Positions 45,746 through 61,829 are shown, counted from the first letter of the stretch. The stretch is 64,000 nt of DNA from Muricea muricata (GCA_963855995.1 OY979717.1:10660001-10724000), one strand, 5' to 3'. Program-made: numbers and translations. Notes: a model not told the origin generated them from the letters alone.

Positions 45746-48700
45746 TATTATCAATATACACGCTAGATTAAATCAAAGTTATTCGAAGCCATTCGCGAGC
45801 TTTTGTTCGCATTTCATCGAATAATATTTGCTCATACTCTGTCGAGGAAGATCTTGAAGTTGCTTTTGAGTGTAATTACATTTATATGCACAAATTTATT
45901 TCTAAATAAATCCAATTGAGTCTTTTGCAATATCACAATAACAAAAATGGGTAAGATCACAACTTGAGCATACAGTAGGTTTCTGGTGCTACGAATTTTA
46001 AAATCTCATATTTTTGTAAGTAGAACATTTGAAAGATAAATGTGTGTTGAAATCAGCCTTCTCTTATTCTCGGAGAAGACCATGTAAATTCTGATCAAAC
46101 ATACATTTCCAAATTTAATGACCCAGCTATATGACGTTCAATATATATCATTGAACTAAACAGATCACTATTTAAATCTAATGTCGAAGAACAATTTTAT
46201 TGCTGAGGCACTACAGACACGATAAGTATTAAATAAATGGAAATGTTTTTCGCTGATTGCATAAATGACCACGCAAATTATATTTTGATATGATAAAACT
46301 TATACAGCACGTTAATAACAGCAGCCTATATATAGATGCATGTGCGCATGGCAATAGTGTCTACCCGGTCGTAATTCAACCACAATCACTGCAACAGCAG
46401 AGCATGAGGTATATATATACAAATCGGTGATACTATATCTTGATGGTCTGGTTCGAAGATACAGGGTTTTAGCACTTACGGTCTGGGGGCCGCTTCTACC
46501 CTCCCCTATATTTCGAACCAGAGGTGGTGGAGTTGTGATACAGAGGGTTGAGGCAGTCAATTCGATGTCGTTGTCGAAAGGCAACCGCATTTGGTGGGCT
46601 GTCGAGGCCAATTGTGCGAAGCCACCCGTGCGCGCCATCCGTGTGCAAACTTTTATTACAATACCCCGGTCCTTTTTACCATCGTTATACATTTCCAAGG
46701 CTAATCCTTCGAAGGTAGCAGAATTCCTGACACCTTTTGGAACCTTTTAATTTAAATTGATTACGCTGGCGTACAATCTCTTATGACGCTTTTCAATAGC
46801 CCTAATGTAAGTGGTAGAGCGTAATTCTTTTCAATTATTTATTTGGGGTTTTTTCGCCAAAAAAGATGGCTCCCACCGTTAAGAAAAACTATAGCATTTT
46901 GAGCACGGTTTTCTGTTGAATTTTTTTTCGATGGTTTTTTAGAACTTTTATTTTCTCCATTTACCAAAAATTTTGCCACTGCGGTTAACAAGGAAATAAA
47001 AATTTTTCTTTATCAGACTGTATGATAAAAAGAAGTAATTGTCAAATTGAGACGAATTTTTTTCTAAAAAAATTTGCAAAATAGACGAAAAGATACTTTG
47101 GAAAGGGTTATTAATTCTTACACAAGACGAAAACTATTTAATGCATGGCAAGGGCAGGAATTGATCCTACCCACTTTTGTAGGGTAATTTGTATTTGACC
47201 ACTGCATTACGTTGGTTATGAGGCTTCGGCAAGTTGGTTTAAGTTGTCTATACGTTCTTCTAGCCTATGCTTAATTCTTGAAACTGACGAAATCCAGAAC
47301 GATTTTTATCAAAGGTAGGTATTGCTCCCGGACTCAGTAATTGATTCTGAAGGGATACACATTGTCTTTACCACAGGACTTTGTTAGTTACCACTTTTTA
47401 TGTCAGTTACCACTTTGACTGGGTTAAGAATTATTATAGATATACACGCTAGATTAAATCAAAGTTATTCGAAGCCATTCGCGAGCTTTTGTTCGCATTT
47501 CATCGAATAATATTTAATCATACTCTGTCGAGGAAGACCTTGAAGTTGCTTTTGAGTGTAATTACATTTTTAAATTATGTACAAATTTATTTCTAAATAA
47601 ATCCAATTGAGTCTTTTGCAATATCACAAATAACAAAAATGGGTAAGGTAAACTTGAGCACATAGTAGGTTTCTGGTGCTACGAATTTTAAAAGCCTATA
47701 TTTTTGTGAGTAATAAAACATTTGAAAAATAAATGTGTGTTGAAATCAGCCTTCTCTTATACTCGGAGAAGACCTTGTAAATTCTGATCAAACATACTTT
47801 TCCAAATATAATGACCTAGCTATAGGCGTCCAATATATATATCATTGAACAAAGCAGATCACTATTTAAATCTAATTTCGAAGAACAACATTACTGCTGG
47901 AGCACTACAGAGACGATAAGTATTAAATAAATGGAAATGTGTTTCGCTGATTGCATAAATGACCACGCAAATTATATTTTGATGTTTATGATAAAACTTA
48001 CACAGCACGTTAATAACAGCAGCCTATATATAGATGCATGTGCGCATGGCAATAGTGTCTACCCGGTCGTAATTCAACCACAATCACTGCAACAGCAGAG
48101 CATGAGGTATATATATACAAATCGGTGATACTATATCTTGATGGTCTGGTTCGAAGATACAGGGTTTTAGCACTTACGGTCTGGGGGCCGCTTCTACCCT
48201 CTTCTATATTTCGAACCAGAGGTGGTGGAGTTGTGATAAAGACGGTTGAGGCAGTCAATTCGATTTCGTTGTCGAAAGGCAACCGCATTTGGTGGGCTGT
48301 CGAGGCCAATTGTGCGAAGCCACCCGTGCGCGCCATCCGTGTGCAAACTTTTATTACAATACCCCGGTCCTTTTTACCATCGTTATACATTTCCAAGGCT
48401 AATCCTTCGAAGGTAGCAGAATTCCTGACACTTTTTGGAACCTTTTAATTTAAATTGATTACGCTGGCGTACAATCTCTTATGACGCTTTTCAATAGCCC
48501 TAATGTAAGTGGTAGAGCGTAATTCTTTTCAATTATTTATTTGGGGTTTTTTCGCCAAAAAAGATGGCTCCCACCGTTAAGAAAAACTATAGCATTTTGA
48601 GCACGGTTTTCTGTTGAATTTTTTTCGATGGTTTTTTAGAACTTTTATTTTCTCCATTTACCAAAAATTTTGCCAGTGCGGTTAACAAGGAAATAAAAAT

Positions 48701-51700
48701 TTTTCTTTATCAGACTGTATGATAAAAAGAAGTAATTGTCAAATTGTGACGAATTTTTTTCTAAAAAAATTTGCAAAATAGACGAAAAGATACTTTGGAA
48801 AGGGTTATTAATTCTTACACAAGACGAAAACTATTTAATGCATGGCAAGGGCAGGAATTGATCCTACCCACTTTTGTAGGGTAATTTGTATTTGACCACT
48901 GCATTACGTTGGTTATGAGGCTTCGGCAAGTTGGTTTAAGTTGTCTATACGTTCTTCTAGCCTATGCTTAATTCTTGAAACTGACGAAATCCAGAACGAT
49001 TTTTATCAAAGGTAGGTATTGCTCCCGGACTCAGTGATTGATTCTGAAGGGATACACATTGTCTTTACCACTGGACTATGTTAGTTACCACTTTCTATGT
49101 GAGTTACCACTTTGACTGGGTTAAGAATTATTATAGATATACACGCTAGATTAAATCAAAGTTATTCGAAGCCATTCGCGAGCTTTTGTTCGCATTTCAT
49201 CGAATAATATTTAATCATACTCTGTCGAGGAAGACCTTGAAGTTGCTTTTGAGAGTAATTACATTTTTAAATTATGTACAAATTTATTTCTAAATAAATC
49301 CAATTGAGTCTTTTGCAATATCACAAATAACAAAAATGGGTAAGGTCACAACTTGAGCATATAGTAGGTTTCTGGTGCTACGAATTTTAAAAGCCTATAT
49401 TTTTGTGAGTAATAAAACATTTGAAAAATAAATGTGTGTTGAAATCAGCCTTCTCTTATTCTCGGAGAAGACCATGTAAATTCTGATCAAACATACATTT
49501 CCAAATTTAATGACCCAGATATATGACGTTCAATATATATCATTGAACTGAACAGATCACTATTTAAATCTAATGTCGAAGAACAATTTTATTGCTGAGG
49601 CACTACAGACACGATAAGTATTAAATAAATGGAAATGTTTTTCGCTGATTGCATAAATGACCACGCAAATTATATTTTGATATGATAAAACTTATACAGC
49701 ACGTTAATAACAGCAGCCTATATATAGATGCATGTGCGCATGGCAATAGTGTCTACCCGGTCGTAATTCAACCACAATCACTGCAACAGCAGAGCATGAG
49801 GTATATATATACAAATCGGTGATACTATATCTTGATGGTCTGATTCGAAGACACAGGATTTTAGCACTTACGGTCTGGGGGCCGCTTCTACCCTCCCCTA
49901 TGTTTCGAACCAGAGGTGGTGGAGCTATGATACAGACGGTTGAGGCAGTCAATTCGATGTCGTTGTCGAAAGGCAACCGCATTTGGTGGGCTGTCGAGGC
50001 CAATTGTGCGAAGCCACCCGTGCGCGCCATCCGTGTGCAAACTTTTATTACAATACCCCGGTCCTTTTTACCATCGTTATACATTTCCAAGGCTAATCCT
50101 TCGAAGGTAGCAGAATTCCTGACACCTTTTGGAACCTTTTAATTTAAATTGATTACGCTGGCGTACAATCTCTTATGACGCTTTTCAATAGCCCTAATGT
50201 AAGTGGTAGAGCGTAATTCTTTTCAATTATTTATTTGGGGTTTTTTCGCCAAAAAAGATGGCTCCCACCGTTAAGAAAAACTATAGCATTTTGAGCACGG
50301 TTTTCTGTTGAATTTTTTTCGATGGTTTTTTAGAACTTTTATTTTCTCCATTTACCAAAAATTTTGCCAGTGCGGTTAACAAGGAAATAAAAATTTTTCT
50401 TTATCAGACTGTATGATAAAAAGAAGTAATTGTCAAATTGAGACGAATTTTTTTCTAAAAAAATTTGCAAAATAGACGAAAAGATACTTTGGAAAGGGTT
50501 ATTAATTCTTACACAAGACGAAAACTATTTAATGCATGGCAAGGGCAGGAATTGATCCTACCCACTTTTGTAGGGTAATTTGTATTTGACCACTGCATTA
50601 CGTTGGTTATGAGGCTTCGGCAAGTTGGTTTAAGTTGTCTATACGTTCTTCTAGCCTATGCTTAATTCTTGAAACTGACGAAATCCAGAACGATTTTTAT
50701 CAAAGGTAGGTATTGCTCCCGGACTCAGTGATTGATTCTGAAGGGATACACATTGTCTTTACCACAGGACTATGTTAGTTACCACTTTTTATGTCAGTTA
50801 CCACTTTGACTGGGTTAAGAATTATTATAGATATACACGCTAGATTAAATCAAAGTTATTCGAAGCCATTCGCGAGCTTTTGTTCGCATTTCATCGAATA
50901 ATATTTAATCATACTCTGTCGAGGAAGACCTTGAAGTTGCTTTTGAGTGTAATTACATTTTTAAATTATGTACAAATTTATTTCTAAATAAATCCAATTG
51001 AGTCTTTTGCAATATCACAAATAACAAAAATGGGTAAGGTCAAAACTTGAGCACATAGTAGGTTTCTGGTGCTACGAATTTTAAAAGCCTATATTTTTGT
51101 GAGTAATAAAACATTTGAAAAATAAATGTGTGTTGAAATCAGCCTTCTCTTATACTCGGAGAAGACCTTGTAAATTCTGATCAAACATACTTTTCCAAAT
51201 ATAATGACCTAGCTATAGGCGTCCAATATATATATCATTGAACAAAGCAGATCACTATTTAAATCTAATTTCGAAGAACAACATTACTGCTGGAGCACTA
51301 CAGAGACGATAAGTATTAAATAAATGGAAATGTGTTTCGCTGATTGCATAAATGACCACGCAAATTATATTTTGATGTTTATGATAAAACTTACACAGCA
51401 CGTTAATAACAGCAGCCTATATATAGATGCATGTGCGCATGGCAATAGTGTCTACCCGGTCGTAATTCAACCACAATCACTGCAACAGCAGAGCATGAGG
51501 TATATATATACAAATCGGTGATACTATATCTTGATGGTCTGGTTCGAAGATACAGGGTTTTAGCACTTACGGTCTGGGGGCCGCTTCTACCCTCCCCTAT
51601 ATTTCGAACCAGAGGTGGTGGAGTTGTGATACAGACGGTTGAGGCAGTCAATTCGATGTCGTTGTCGAAAGGCAACCGCATTTGGTGGGCTGTCGAGGCC

Positions 51701-54700
51701 AATTGTGCGAAGCCACCCGTGCGCGCCATCCGTGTGCAAACTTTTATTACAATACCCCGGTCCTTTTTACCATCGTTATACATTTCCAAGGCTAATCCTT
51801 CGAAGGTAGCAGAATTCCTGACACCTTTTGGAACCTTTTAATTTAAATTGATTACGCTGGCGTACAATCTCTTATGACGCTTTTCAATAGCCCTAATGTA
51901 AGTGGTAGAGCGTAATTCTTTTCAATTATTTATTTGGGGTGTTTTCGCCAAAAAAGATGGCTCCCACCGTTAAGAAAAACTATAGCATTTTGAGCACGGT
52001 TTTCTGTTGAATTTTTTTCGATGGTTTTTTAGAACTTTTATTTTCTCCATTTACCAAAAATTTTGCCAGTGCGGTTAACAAGGAAATAAAAATTTTTCTT
52101 TATCAGACTGTATGATAAAAAGAAGTAATTGTCAAATTGTGACGAATTTTTTTCTAAAAAAATTTGCAAAATAGACGAAAAGATACTTTGGAAAGGGTTA
52201 TTAATTCTTACACAAGACGAAAACTATTTAATGCATGGCAAGGGCAGGAATTGATCCTACCCACTTTTGTAGGGTAATTTGTATTTGACCACTGCATTAC
52301 GTTGGTTATGAGGCTTCGGCAAGTTGGTTTAAGTTGTCTATACGTTCTTCTAGCCTATGCTTAATTCTTGAAACTGACGAAATCCAGAACGATTTTTATC
52401 AAAGGTAGGTATTGCTCCCGGACTCAGTGATTGATTCTGAAGGGATACACATTGTCTTTACCACTGGACTATGTTAGTTACCACTTTCTATGTTAGTTAC
52501 CACTTTGACTGGGTTAAGAATTATTATAGATATACACGCTAGATTAAATCAAAGTTATTCGAAGCCATTCGCGAGCTTTTGTTCGCATTTCATCGAATAA
52601 TATTTAATCATACTCTGTCGAGGAAGACCTTGAAGTTGCTTTTGAGTGTAATTACATTTTTAAATTATGTACAAATTTATTTCTAAATAAATCCAATTGA
52701 GTCTTTTGCAATATCACAAATAACAAAAATGGGTAAGGTCACAACTTGAGCATATAGTAGGTTTCTGGTGCTACGAATTTTAAAAGCCTATATTTTTGTG
52801 AGTAATAAAACATTTGAAAAATAAATGTGTGTTGAAATCAGCCTTCTCTTATTCTCGGAGAAGACCATGTAAATTCTGATCAAACATACATTTCCAAATT
52901 TAATGACCCAGATATATGACGTTCAATATATATCATTGAACTAAACAGATCACTATTTAAATCTAATGTCGAAGAACAATTTTATTGCTGAGGCACTACA
53001 GACACGATAAGTATTAAATAAATGGAAATGTTTTTCGCTGATTGCATAAATGACCACGCAAATTATATTTTGATATGATAAAACTTATACAGCACGTTAA
53101 TAACAGCAGCCTATATATAGATGCATGTGCGCATGGCAATAGTGTCTACCCGGTCGTAATTCAACCACAATCACTGCAACAGCAGAGCATGAGGTATATA
53201 TATACAAATCGGTGATACTATATCTTGATGGTCTGGTTCGAAGACACAGGGTTTTAGCACTTACGGTCTGGGGGCCGCTTCTACCCTCCCCTATATTTCG
53301 AACCAGAGGTGGTGGAGTTGTGATACAGACGGTTGAGGCAGTCAATTCGATGTCGTTGTCGAAAGGCAACCGCATTTGGTGGGCTGTCGAGGCCAATTGT
53401 GCGAAGCCACCCGTGCGCGCCATCCGTGTGCAAACTTTTATTCCAATACCCCGGTCCTTTTTACCATCGTTATACATTTCCAAGGCTAATCCTTCGAAGG
53501 TAGCAGAATTCCTGACACCTTTTGGAACCTTTTAATTTAAATTGATTACGCTGGCGTACAATCTCTTATGACGCTTTTCAATAGCCCTAATGTAAGTGGT
53601 AGAGCGTAATTCTTTTCAATTATTTATTTGGGGTTTTTTCGCCAAAAAAGATGGCTCCCACCGTTAAGAAAAACTATAGCATTTTGAGCACGGTTTTCTG
53701 TTGAATTTTTTTCGATGGTTTTTTAGAACTTTTATTTTCTCCATTTACCAAAAATTTTGCCAGTGCGGTTAACAAGGAAATAAAAATTTTTCTTTATCAG
53801 ACTGTATGATAAAAAGAAGTAATTGTCAAATTGAGACGAATTTTTTTCTAAAAAAATTTGCAAAATAGACGAAAAGATACTTTGGAAAGGGTTATTAATT
53901 CCTACACAAGACGAAAACTATTTAATGCATGGCAAGGGCAGGAATTGATCCTACCCACTTTTGTAGGGTAATTTGTATTTGACCACTGCATTACGTTGGT
54001 TATGAGGCTTCGGCAAGTTGGTTTAAGTTGTCTATACGTTCTTCTAGCCTATGCTTAATTCTTGAAACTGACGAAATCCAGAACGATTTTTATCAAAGGT
54101 AGGTATTGCTCCCGGACTCAGTGATTGATTCTGAAGGGATACACATTGTCTTTACCACTGGACTATGTTAGTTACCACTTTCTATGTTAGTTACCACTTT
54201 GACTGGGTTAAGAATTATTATAGATATACACGCTAGATTAAATCAAAGTTATTCGAAGCCATTCGCGAGCTTTTGTTCGCATTTCATCGAATAATATTTA
54301 ATCATACTCTGTCGAGGAAGACCTTGAAGTTGCTTTTGAGAGTAATTACATTTTTAAATTATGTACAAATTTATTTCTAAATAAATCCAATTGAGTCTTT
54401 TGCAATATCACAAATAACAAAAATGGGTAAGGTCACAACTTGAGCATATAGTAGGTTTCTGGTGCTACGAATTTTAAAAGCCTATATTTTTGTGAGTAAT
54501 AAAACATTTGAAAAATAAATGTGTGTTGAAATCAGCCTTCTCTTATTCTCGGAGAAGACCATGTAAATTCTGATCAAACATACATTTCCAAATTTAATGA
54601 CCCAGCTATATGACGTTCAATATATATCATTGAACTAAACAGATCACTATTTAAATCTAATGTCGAAGAACAATTTTATTGCTGAGGCACTACAGACACG

Positions 54701-57700
54701 ATAAGTATTAAATAAATGGAAATGTTTTTCGCTGATTGCATAAATGACCACGCAAATTATATTTTGATATGATAAAACTTATACAGCACGTTAATAACAG
54801 CAGCCTATATATAGATGCATGTGCGCATGGCAATAGTGTCTACCCGGTCGTAATTCAACCACAATCACTGCAACAGCAGAGCATGAGGTATATATATACA
54901 AATCGGTGATACTATATCTTGATGGTCTGGTTCGAAGATACAGGGTTTTAGCACTTACGGTCTGGGGGCCGCTTCTACCCTCCCCTATATTTCGAACCAG
55001 AGGTGGTGGAGTTGTGATACAGACGGTTGAGGCAGTCAATTCGATGTCGTTGTCGAAAGGCAACCGCATTTGGTGGGCTGTCGAGGCCAATTGTGCGAAG
55101 CCACCCGTGCGCGCCATCCGTGTGCAAACTTTTATTACAATACCCCGGTCCTTTTTACCATCGTTATACATTTCCAAGGCTAATCCTTCGAAGGTAGCAG
55201 AATTCCTGACACCTTTTGGAACCTTTTAATTTAAATTGATTACGCTGGCGTACAATCTCTTATGACGCTTTTCAATAGCCCTAATGTAAGTGGTAGAGCG
55301 TAATTCTTTTCAATTATTTATTTGGGGTTTTTTCGCCAAAAAAGATGGCTCCCACCGTTAAGAAAAACTATAGCATTTTGAGCACGGTTTTCTGTTGAAT
55401 TTTTTTCGATGGTTTTTTAGAACTTTTATTTTCTCCATTTACCAAAAATTTTGCCAGTGCGGTTAACAAGGAAATAAAAATTTTTCTTTATCAGACTGTA
55501 TGATAAAAAGAAGTAATTGTCAAATTGAGACGAATTTTTTTCTAAAAAAATTTGCAAAATAGACGAAAAGATACTTTGGAAAGGGTTATTAATTCTTACA
55601 CAAGACGAAAACTATTTAATGCATGGCAAGGGCAGGAATTGATCCTACCCACTTTTGTAGGGTAATTTGTATTTGACCACTGCATTACGTTGGTTATGAG
55701 GCTTCGGCAAGTTGGTTTAAGTTGTCTATACGTTCTTCTAGCCTATGCTTAATTCTTGAAACTGACGAAATCCAGAACGATTTTTATCAAAGGTAGGTAT
55801 TGCTCCCGGACTCAGTGATTGATTCTGAAGGGATACACATTGTCTTTACCACTGGACTATGTTAGTTACCACTTTCTATGTTAGTTACCACTTTGACTGG
55901 GTTAAGAATTATTATAGATATACACGCTAGATTAAATCAAAGTTATTCGAAGCCATTCGCGAGCTTTTGTTCGCATTTCATCGAATAATATTTAATCATA
56001 CTCTGTCGAGGAAGACCTTGAAGTTGCTTTTGAGTGTAATTACATTTTTAAATTATGTACAAATTTATTTCTAAATAAATCCAATTGAGTCTTTTGCAAT
56101 ATCACAAATAACAAAAATGGGTAAGGTCACAACTTGAGCATATAGTAGGTTTCTGGTGCTACGAATTTTAAAAGCCTATATTTTTGTGAGTAATAAAACA
56201 TTTGAAAAATAAATGTGTGTTGAAATCAGCCTTCTCTTATTCTCGGAGAAGACCATGTAAATTCTGATCAAACATACATTTCCAAATTTAATGACCCAGA
56301 TATATGACGTTCAATATATATCATTGAACTAAACAGATCACTATTTAAATCTAATGTCGAAGAACAATTTTATTGCTGAGGCACTACAGAGACGATAAGT
56401 ATTAAATAAATGGAAATGTTTTTCGCTGATTGCATAAATGACCACGCAAATTATATTTTGATATGATAAAACTTATACAGCACGTTAATAACAGCAGCCT
56501 ATATATAGATGCATGTGCGCATGGCAATAGTGTCTACCCGGTCGTAATTCAACCACAATCACTGCAACAGCAGAGCATGAGGTATATATATACAAATCGG
56601 TGATACTATATCTTGATGGTCTGATTCGAAGATACAGGGTTTTAGCACTTACGGTCTGGGGGCCGCTCCTACCCTCCCCTATGTTTCGAACCAGAGGTGG
56701 TGGAGTTATGATACAGACGGTTGAGGCAGTCAATTCGATGTCGTTGTCGAAAGGCAACCGCATTTGGTGGGCTGTCGAGGCCAATTGTGCGAAGCCACCC
56801 GTGCGCGCCATCCGTGTGCAAACTTTTATTACAATACCCCGGTCCTTTTTACCATCGTTATACATTTCCAAGGCTAATCCTTCGAAGGTAGCAGAATTCC
56901 TGACACCTTTTGGAACCTTTTAATTTAAATTGATTACGCTGGCGTACAATCTCTTATGACGCTTTTCAATAGCCCTAATGTAAGTGGTAGAGCGTAATTC
57001 TTTTCAATTATTTATTTGGGGTTTTTTCGCCAAAAAAGATGGCTCCCACCGTTAAGAAAAACTATAGCATTTTGAGCACGGTTTTCTGTTGAATTTTTTT
57101 CGATGGTTTTTTAGAACTTTTATTTTCTCCATTTACCAAAAATTTTGCCAGTGCGGTTAACATGGAAATAAAAGTTTTTCTTTATCAGACTGTATGATAA
57201 AAAGAAGTAATTGTCAAATTGAGACGAATTTTTTTCTAAAAAAATTTGCAAAATAGACGAAAAGATACTTTGGAAAGGGTTATTAATTCCTACACAAGAC
57301 GAAAACTATTTAATGCATGGCAAGGGCAGGAATTGATCCTACCCACTTTTGTAGGGTAATTTGTATTTGACCACTGCATTACGTTGGTTATGAGGCTTCG
57401 GCAAGTTGGTTTAAGTTGTCTATACGTTCTTCTAGCCTATGCTTAATTCTTGAAACTGACGAAATCCAGAACGATTTTTATCAAAGGTAGGTATTGCTCC
57501 CGGACTCAGTAATTGATTCTGAAGGGAAACACATTGTCTTTACCACAGGACTATGTTAGTTACCACTTTTTATGTCAGTTACCACTTTGACTGGGTTAAG
57601 AATTATTATAGATATACACGCTAGATTAAATCAAAGTTATTCGAAGCCATTCGCGAGCTTTTGTTCGCATTTCATCGAATAATATTTAATCATACTCTGT

Positions 57701-60700
57701 CGAGGAAGACCTTGAAGTTGCTTTTGAGTGTAATTACATTTTTAAATTATGTACAAATTTATTTCTAAATAAATCCAATTGAGTCTTTTGCAATATCACA
57801 AATAACAAAAATGGGTAAGGTCAAAACTTGAGCACATAGTAGGTTTCTGGTGCTACGAATTTTAAAAGCCTATATTTTTGTGAGTAATAAAACATTTGAA
57901 AAATAAATGTGTGTTGAAATCAGCCTTCTCTTATACTCGGAGAAGACCTTGTAAATTCTGATCAAACATACTTTTCCAAATATAATGACCTAGCTATAGG
58001 CGTCCAATATATATATCATTGAACAAAGCAGATCACTATTTAAATCTAATTTCGAAGAACAACATTACTGCTGGAGCACTACAGAGACGATAAGTATTAA
58101 ATAAATGGAAATGTGTTTCGCTGATTGCATAAATGACCACGCAAATTATATTTTGATGTTTATGATAAAACTTACACAGCACGTTAATAACAGCAGCCTA
58201 TATATAGATGCATGTGCGCATGGCAATAGTGTCTACCCGGTCGTAATTCAACCACAATCACTGCAACAGCAGAGCATGAGGTATATATATACAAATCGGT
58301 GATACTATATCTTGATGGTCTGGTTCGAAGATACAGGGTTTTAGCACTTACGGTCTGGGGGCCGCTTCTACCCTCCCCTATATTTCGAACCAGAGGTGGT
58401 GGAGTTGTGATACAGACGGTTGAGGCAGTCAATTCGATTTCGTTGTCGAAAGGCAACCGCATTTGGTGGGCTGTCGAGGCCAATTGTGCGAAGCCACCCG
58501 TGCGCGCCATCCGTGTGCAAACTTTTATTACAATACCCCGGTCCTTTTTACCATCGTTATACATTTCCAAGGCTAATCCTTCGAAGGTAGCAGAATTCCT
58601 GACACCTTTTGGAACCTTTTAATTTAAATTGATTACGCTGGCGTACAATCTCTTATGACGCTTTTCAATAGCCCTAATGTAAGTGGTAGAGCGTAATTCT
58701 TTTCAATTATTTATTTGGGGTTTTTTCGCCAAAAAAGATGGCTCCCACCGTTAAGAAAAACTATAGCATTTTGAGCACGGTTTTCTGTTGAATTTTTTTC
58801 GATGGTTTTTTAGAACTTTTATTTTCTCCATTTACCAAAAATTTTGCCAGTGCGGTTAACAAGGAAATAAAAATTTTTCTTTATCAGACTGTATGATAAA
58901 AAGAAGTAATTGTCAAATTGAGACGAATTTTTTTCTAAAAAAATTTTCAAAATAGACGAAAAGATACTTTGGAAAGGGTTATTAATTCTTACACAAGACG
59001 AAAACTATTTAATGCATGGCAAGGGCAGGAATTGATCCTACCCACTTTTGTAGGGTAATTTGTATTTGACCACTGCATTACGTTGGTTATGAGGCTTCGG
59101 CAAGTTGGTTTAAGTTGTCTATACGTTCTTCTAGCCTATGCTTAATTCTTGAAACTGACGAAATCCAGAACGATTTTTATCAAAGGTAGGTATTGCTCCC
59201 GGACTCAGTGATTGATTCTGAAGGGATACACATTGTCTTTACCACTGGACTATGTTAGTTACCACTTTCTATGTTAGTTACCACTTTGACTGGGTTAAGA
59301 ATTATTATAGATATACACGCTAGATTAAATCAAAGTTATTCGAAGCCATTCGCGAGCTTTTGTTCGCATTTCATCGAATAATATTTAATCATACTCTGTC
59401 GAGGAAGACCTTGAAGTTGCTTTTGAGAGTAATTACATTTTTAAATTATGTACAAATTTATTTCTAAATAAATCCAATTGAGTCTTTTGCAATATCACAA
59501 ATAACAAAAATGGGTAAGGTCACAACTTGAGCATATAGTAGGTTTCTGGTGCTACGAATTTTAAAAGCCTATATTTTTGTGAGTAATAAAACATTTGAAA
59601 AATAAATGTGTGTTGAAATCAGCCTTCTCTTATTCTCGGAGAAGACCATGTAAATTCTGATCAAACATACATTTCCAAATTTAATGACCCAGATATATGA
59701 CGTTCAATATATATCATTGAACTGAACAGATCACTATTTAAATCTAATGTCGAAGAACAATTTTATTGCTGAGGCACTACAGACACGATAAGTATTAAAT
59801 AAATGGAAATGTTTTTCGCTGATTGCATAAATGACCACGCAAATTATATTTTGATATGATAAAACTTATACAGCACGTTAATAACAGCAGCCTATATATA
59901 GATGCATGTGCGCATGGCAATAGTGTCTACCCGGTCGTAATTCAACCACAATCACTGCAACAGCAGAGCATGAGGTATATATATACAAATCGGTGATACT
60001 ATATCTTGATGGTCTGGTTCGAAGATACAGGGTTTTAGCACTTACGGTCTGGGGGCCGCTTCTACCCCCCCCCCCCTATATTTCGAACCAGAGGTGGTGG
60101 AGTTGTGATACAGACGGTTGAGGCAGTCAATTCGATGTCGTTGTCGAAAGGCAACCGCATTTGGTGGGCTGTCGAGGCCAATTGTGCGAAGCCACCCGTG
60201 CGCGCCATCCGTGTGCAAACTTTTATTACAATACCCCGGTCCTTTTTACCATCGTTATACATTTCCAAGGCTAATCCTTCGAAGGTAGCAGAATTCCTGA
60301 CACCTTTTGGAACCTTTTAATTTAAATTGATTACGCTGGCGTACAATCTCTTATGACGCTTTTCAATAGCCCTAATGTAAGTGGTAGAGCGTAATTCTTT
60401 TCAATTATTTATTTGGGGTTTTTTCGCCAAAAAAGATGGCTCCCACCGTTAAGAAAAACTATAGCATTTTGAGCACGGTTTTCTGTTGAATTTTTTTCGA
60501 TGGTTTTTTAGAACTTTTATTTTCTCCATTTACCAAAAATTTTGCCAGTGCGGTTAACAAGGAAATAAAAATTTTTCTTTATCAGACTGTATGATAAAAA
60601 GAAGTAATTGTCAAATTGTGACGAATTTTTTTCTAAAAAAATTTGCAAAATAGACGAAAAGATACTTTGCAAAGGGTTATTAATTCTTACACAAGACGAA

Positions 60701-61613
60701 AACTATTTAATGCATGGCAAGGGCAGGAATTGATCCTACCCACTTTTGTAGGGTAATTTGTATTTGACCACTGCATTACGTTGGTTATGAGGCTTCGGCA
60801 AGTTGGTTTAAGTTGTCTATACGTTCTTCTAGCCTATGCTTAATTCTTGAAACTGACGAAATCCAGAACGATTTTTATCAAAGGTAGGTATTGCTCCCGG
60901 ACTCAGTGATTGATTCTGAAGGGATACACATTGTCTTTACCACAGGACTATGTTAGTTACCACTTTTTATGTCAGTTACCACTTTGACTGGGTTAAGAAT
61001 TATTATAGATATACACGCTAGATTAAATCAAAGTTATTCGAAGCCATTCGCGAGCTTTTGTTCGCATTTCATCGAATAATATTTAATCATACTCTGTCGA
61101 GGAAGACCTTGAAGTTGCTTTTGAGTGTAATTACATTTTTAAATTATGTACAAATTTATTTCTAAATAAATCCAATTGAGTCTTTTGCAATATCACAAAT
61201 AACAAAAATGGGTAAGGTCAAAACTTGAGCACATAGTAGGTTTCTGGTGCTACGAATTTTAAAAGCCTATATTTTTGTGAGTAATAAAACATTTGAAAAA
61301 TAAATGTGTGTTGAAATCAGCCTTCTCTTATACTCGGAGAAGACCTTGTAAATTCTGATCAAACATACTTTTCCAAATATAATGACCTAGCTATAGGCGT
61401 CCAATATATATATCATTGAACAAAGCAGATCACTATTTAAATCTAATTTCGAAGAACAACATTACTGCTGGAGCACTACAGAGACGATAAGTATTAAATA
61501 AATGGAAATGTGTTTCGCTGATTGCATAAATGACCACGCAAATTATATTTTGATGTTTATGATAAAACTTACACAGCACGTTAATAACAGCAGCCTATAT
61601 ATAGATGCATGTG

Positions 61614-61795
61614 CGCATGGCAATAGTGCCTACCTGGTCGTAATTCAACCACAATCAGTGCAACAGCAAAGCATGACGTATATAAATACAAATCGGTCGT
61701 ACTATAGTATCACCGATTTGTATTTATATACGTCATGCTTTGCTGTTGCACTAATTGTGGTTGAATTACGACCAGGTAGGCACTATTGCCATGCG
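61614..61795. repeat. Palindrome of B unit 4, 182 bp
   Basis: Same structure and centre as unit 2. Confidence 0.9.
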
Positions 61796-61829
61796 TGATC
61801 ATTTGCTTTTCTTCTTTTAAAATATCTGC

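Larger units (their letters stand above)
43694..45929. repeat. B unit 3 (2236 bp)
   Basis: Same layout. It follows an A unit with a 12-C tract (42569-42580). It lies in the left copy of the long duplication. Confidence 0.9.
36407..46504. repeat. Left copy of a long duplication inside the array (at least 10.1 kb)
   Basis: Matches 53903-64000 at a constant offset of 17,496 bp. Shared private markers: ATGGAAATAAAAGTTTTTC (39666), GAAGGGAAACACATT (40024), AAATTTTCAAAATAG (41446), the 12-C tract (42569) and TTTGCAAAGGG (43172). The left limit is a T/C difference at 36406/53902. Confidence 0.85.
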
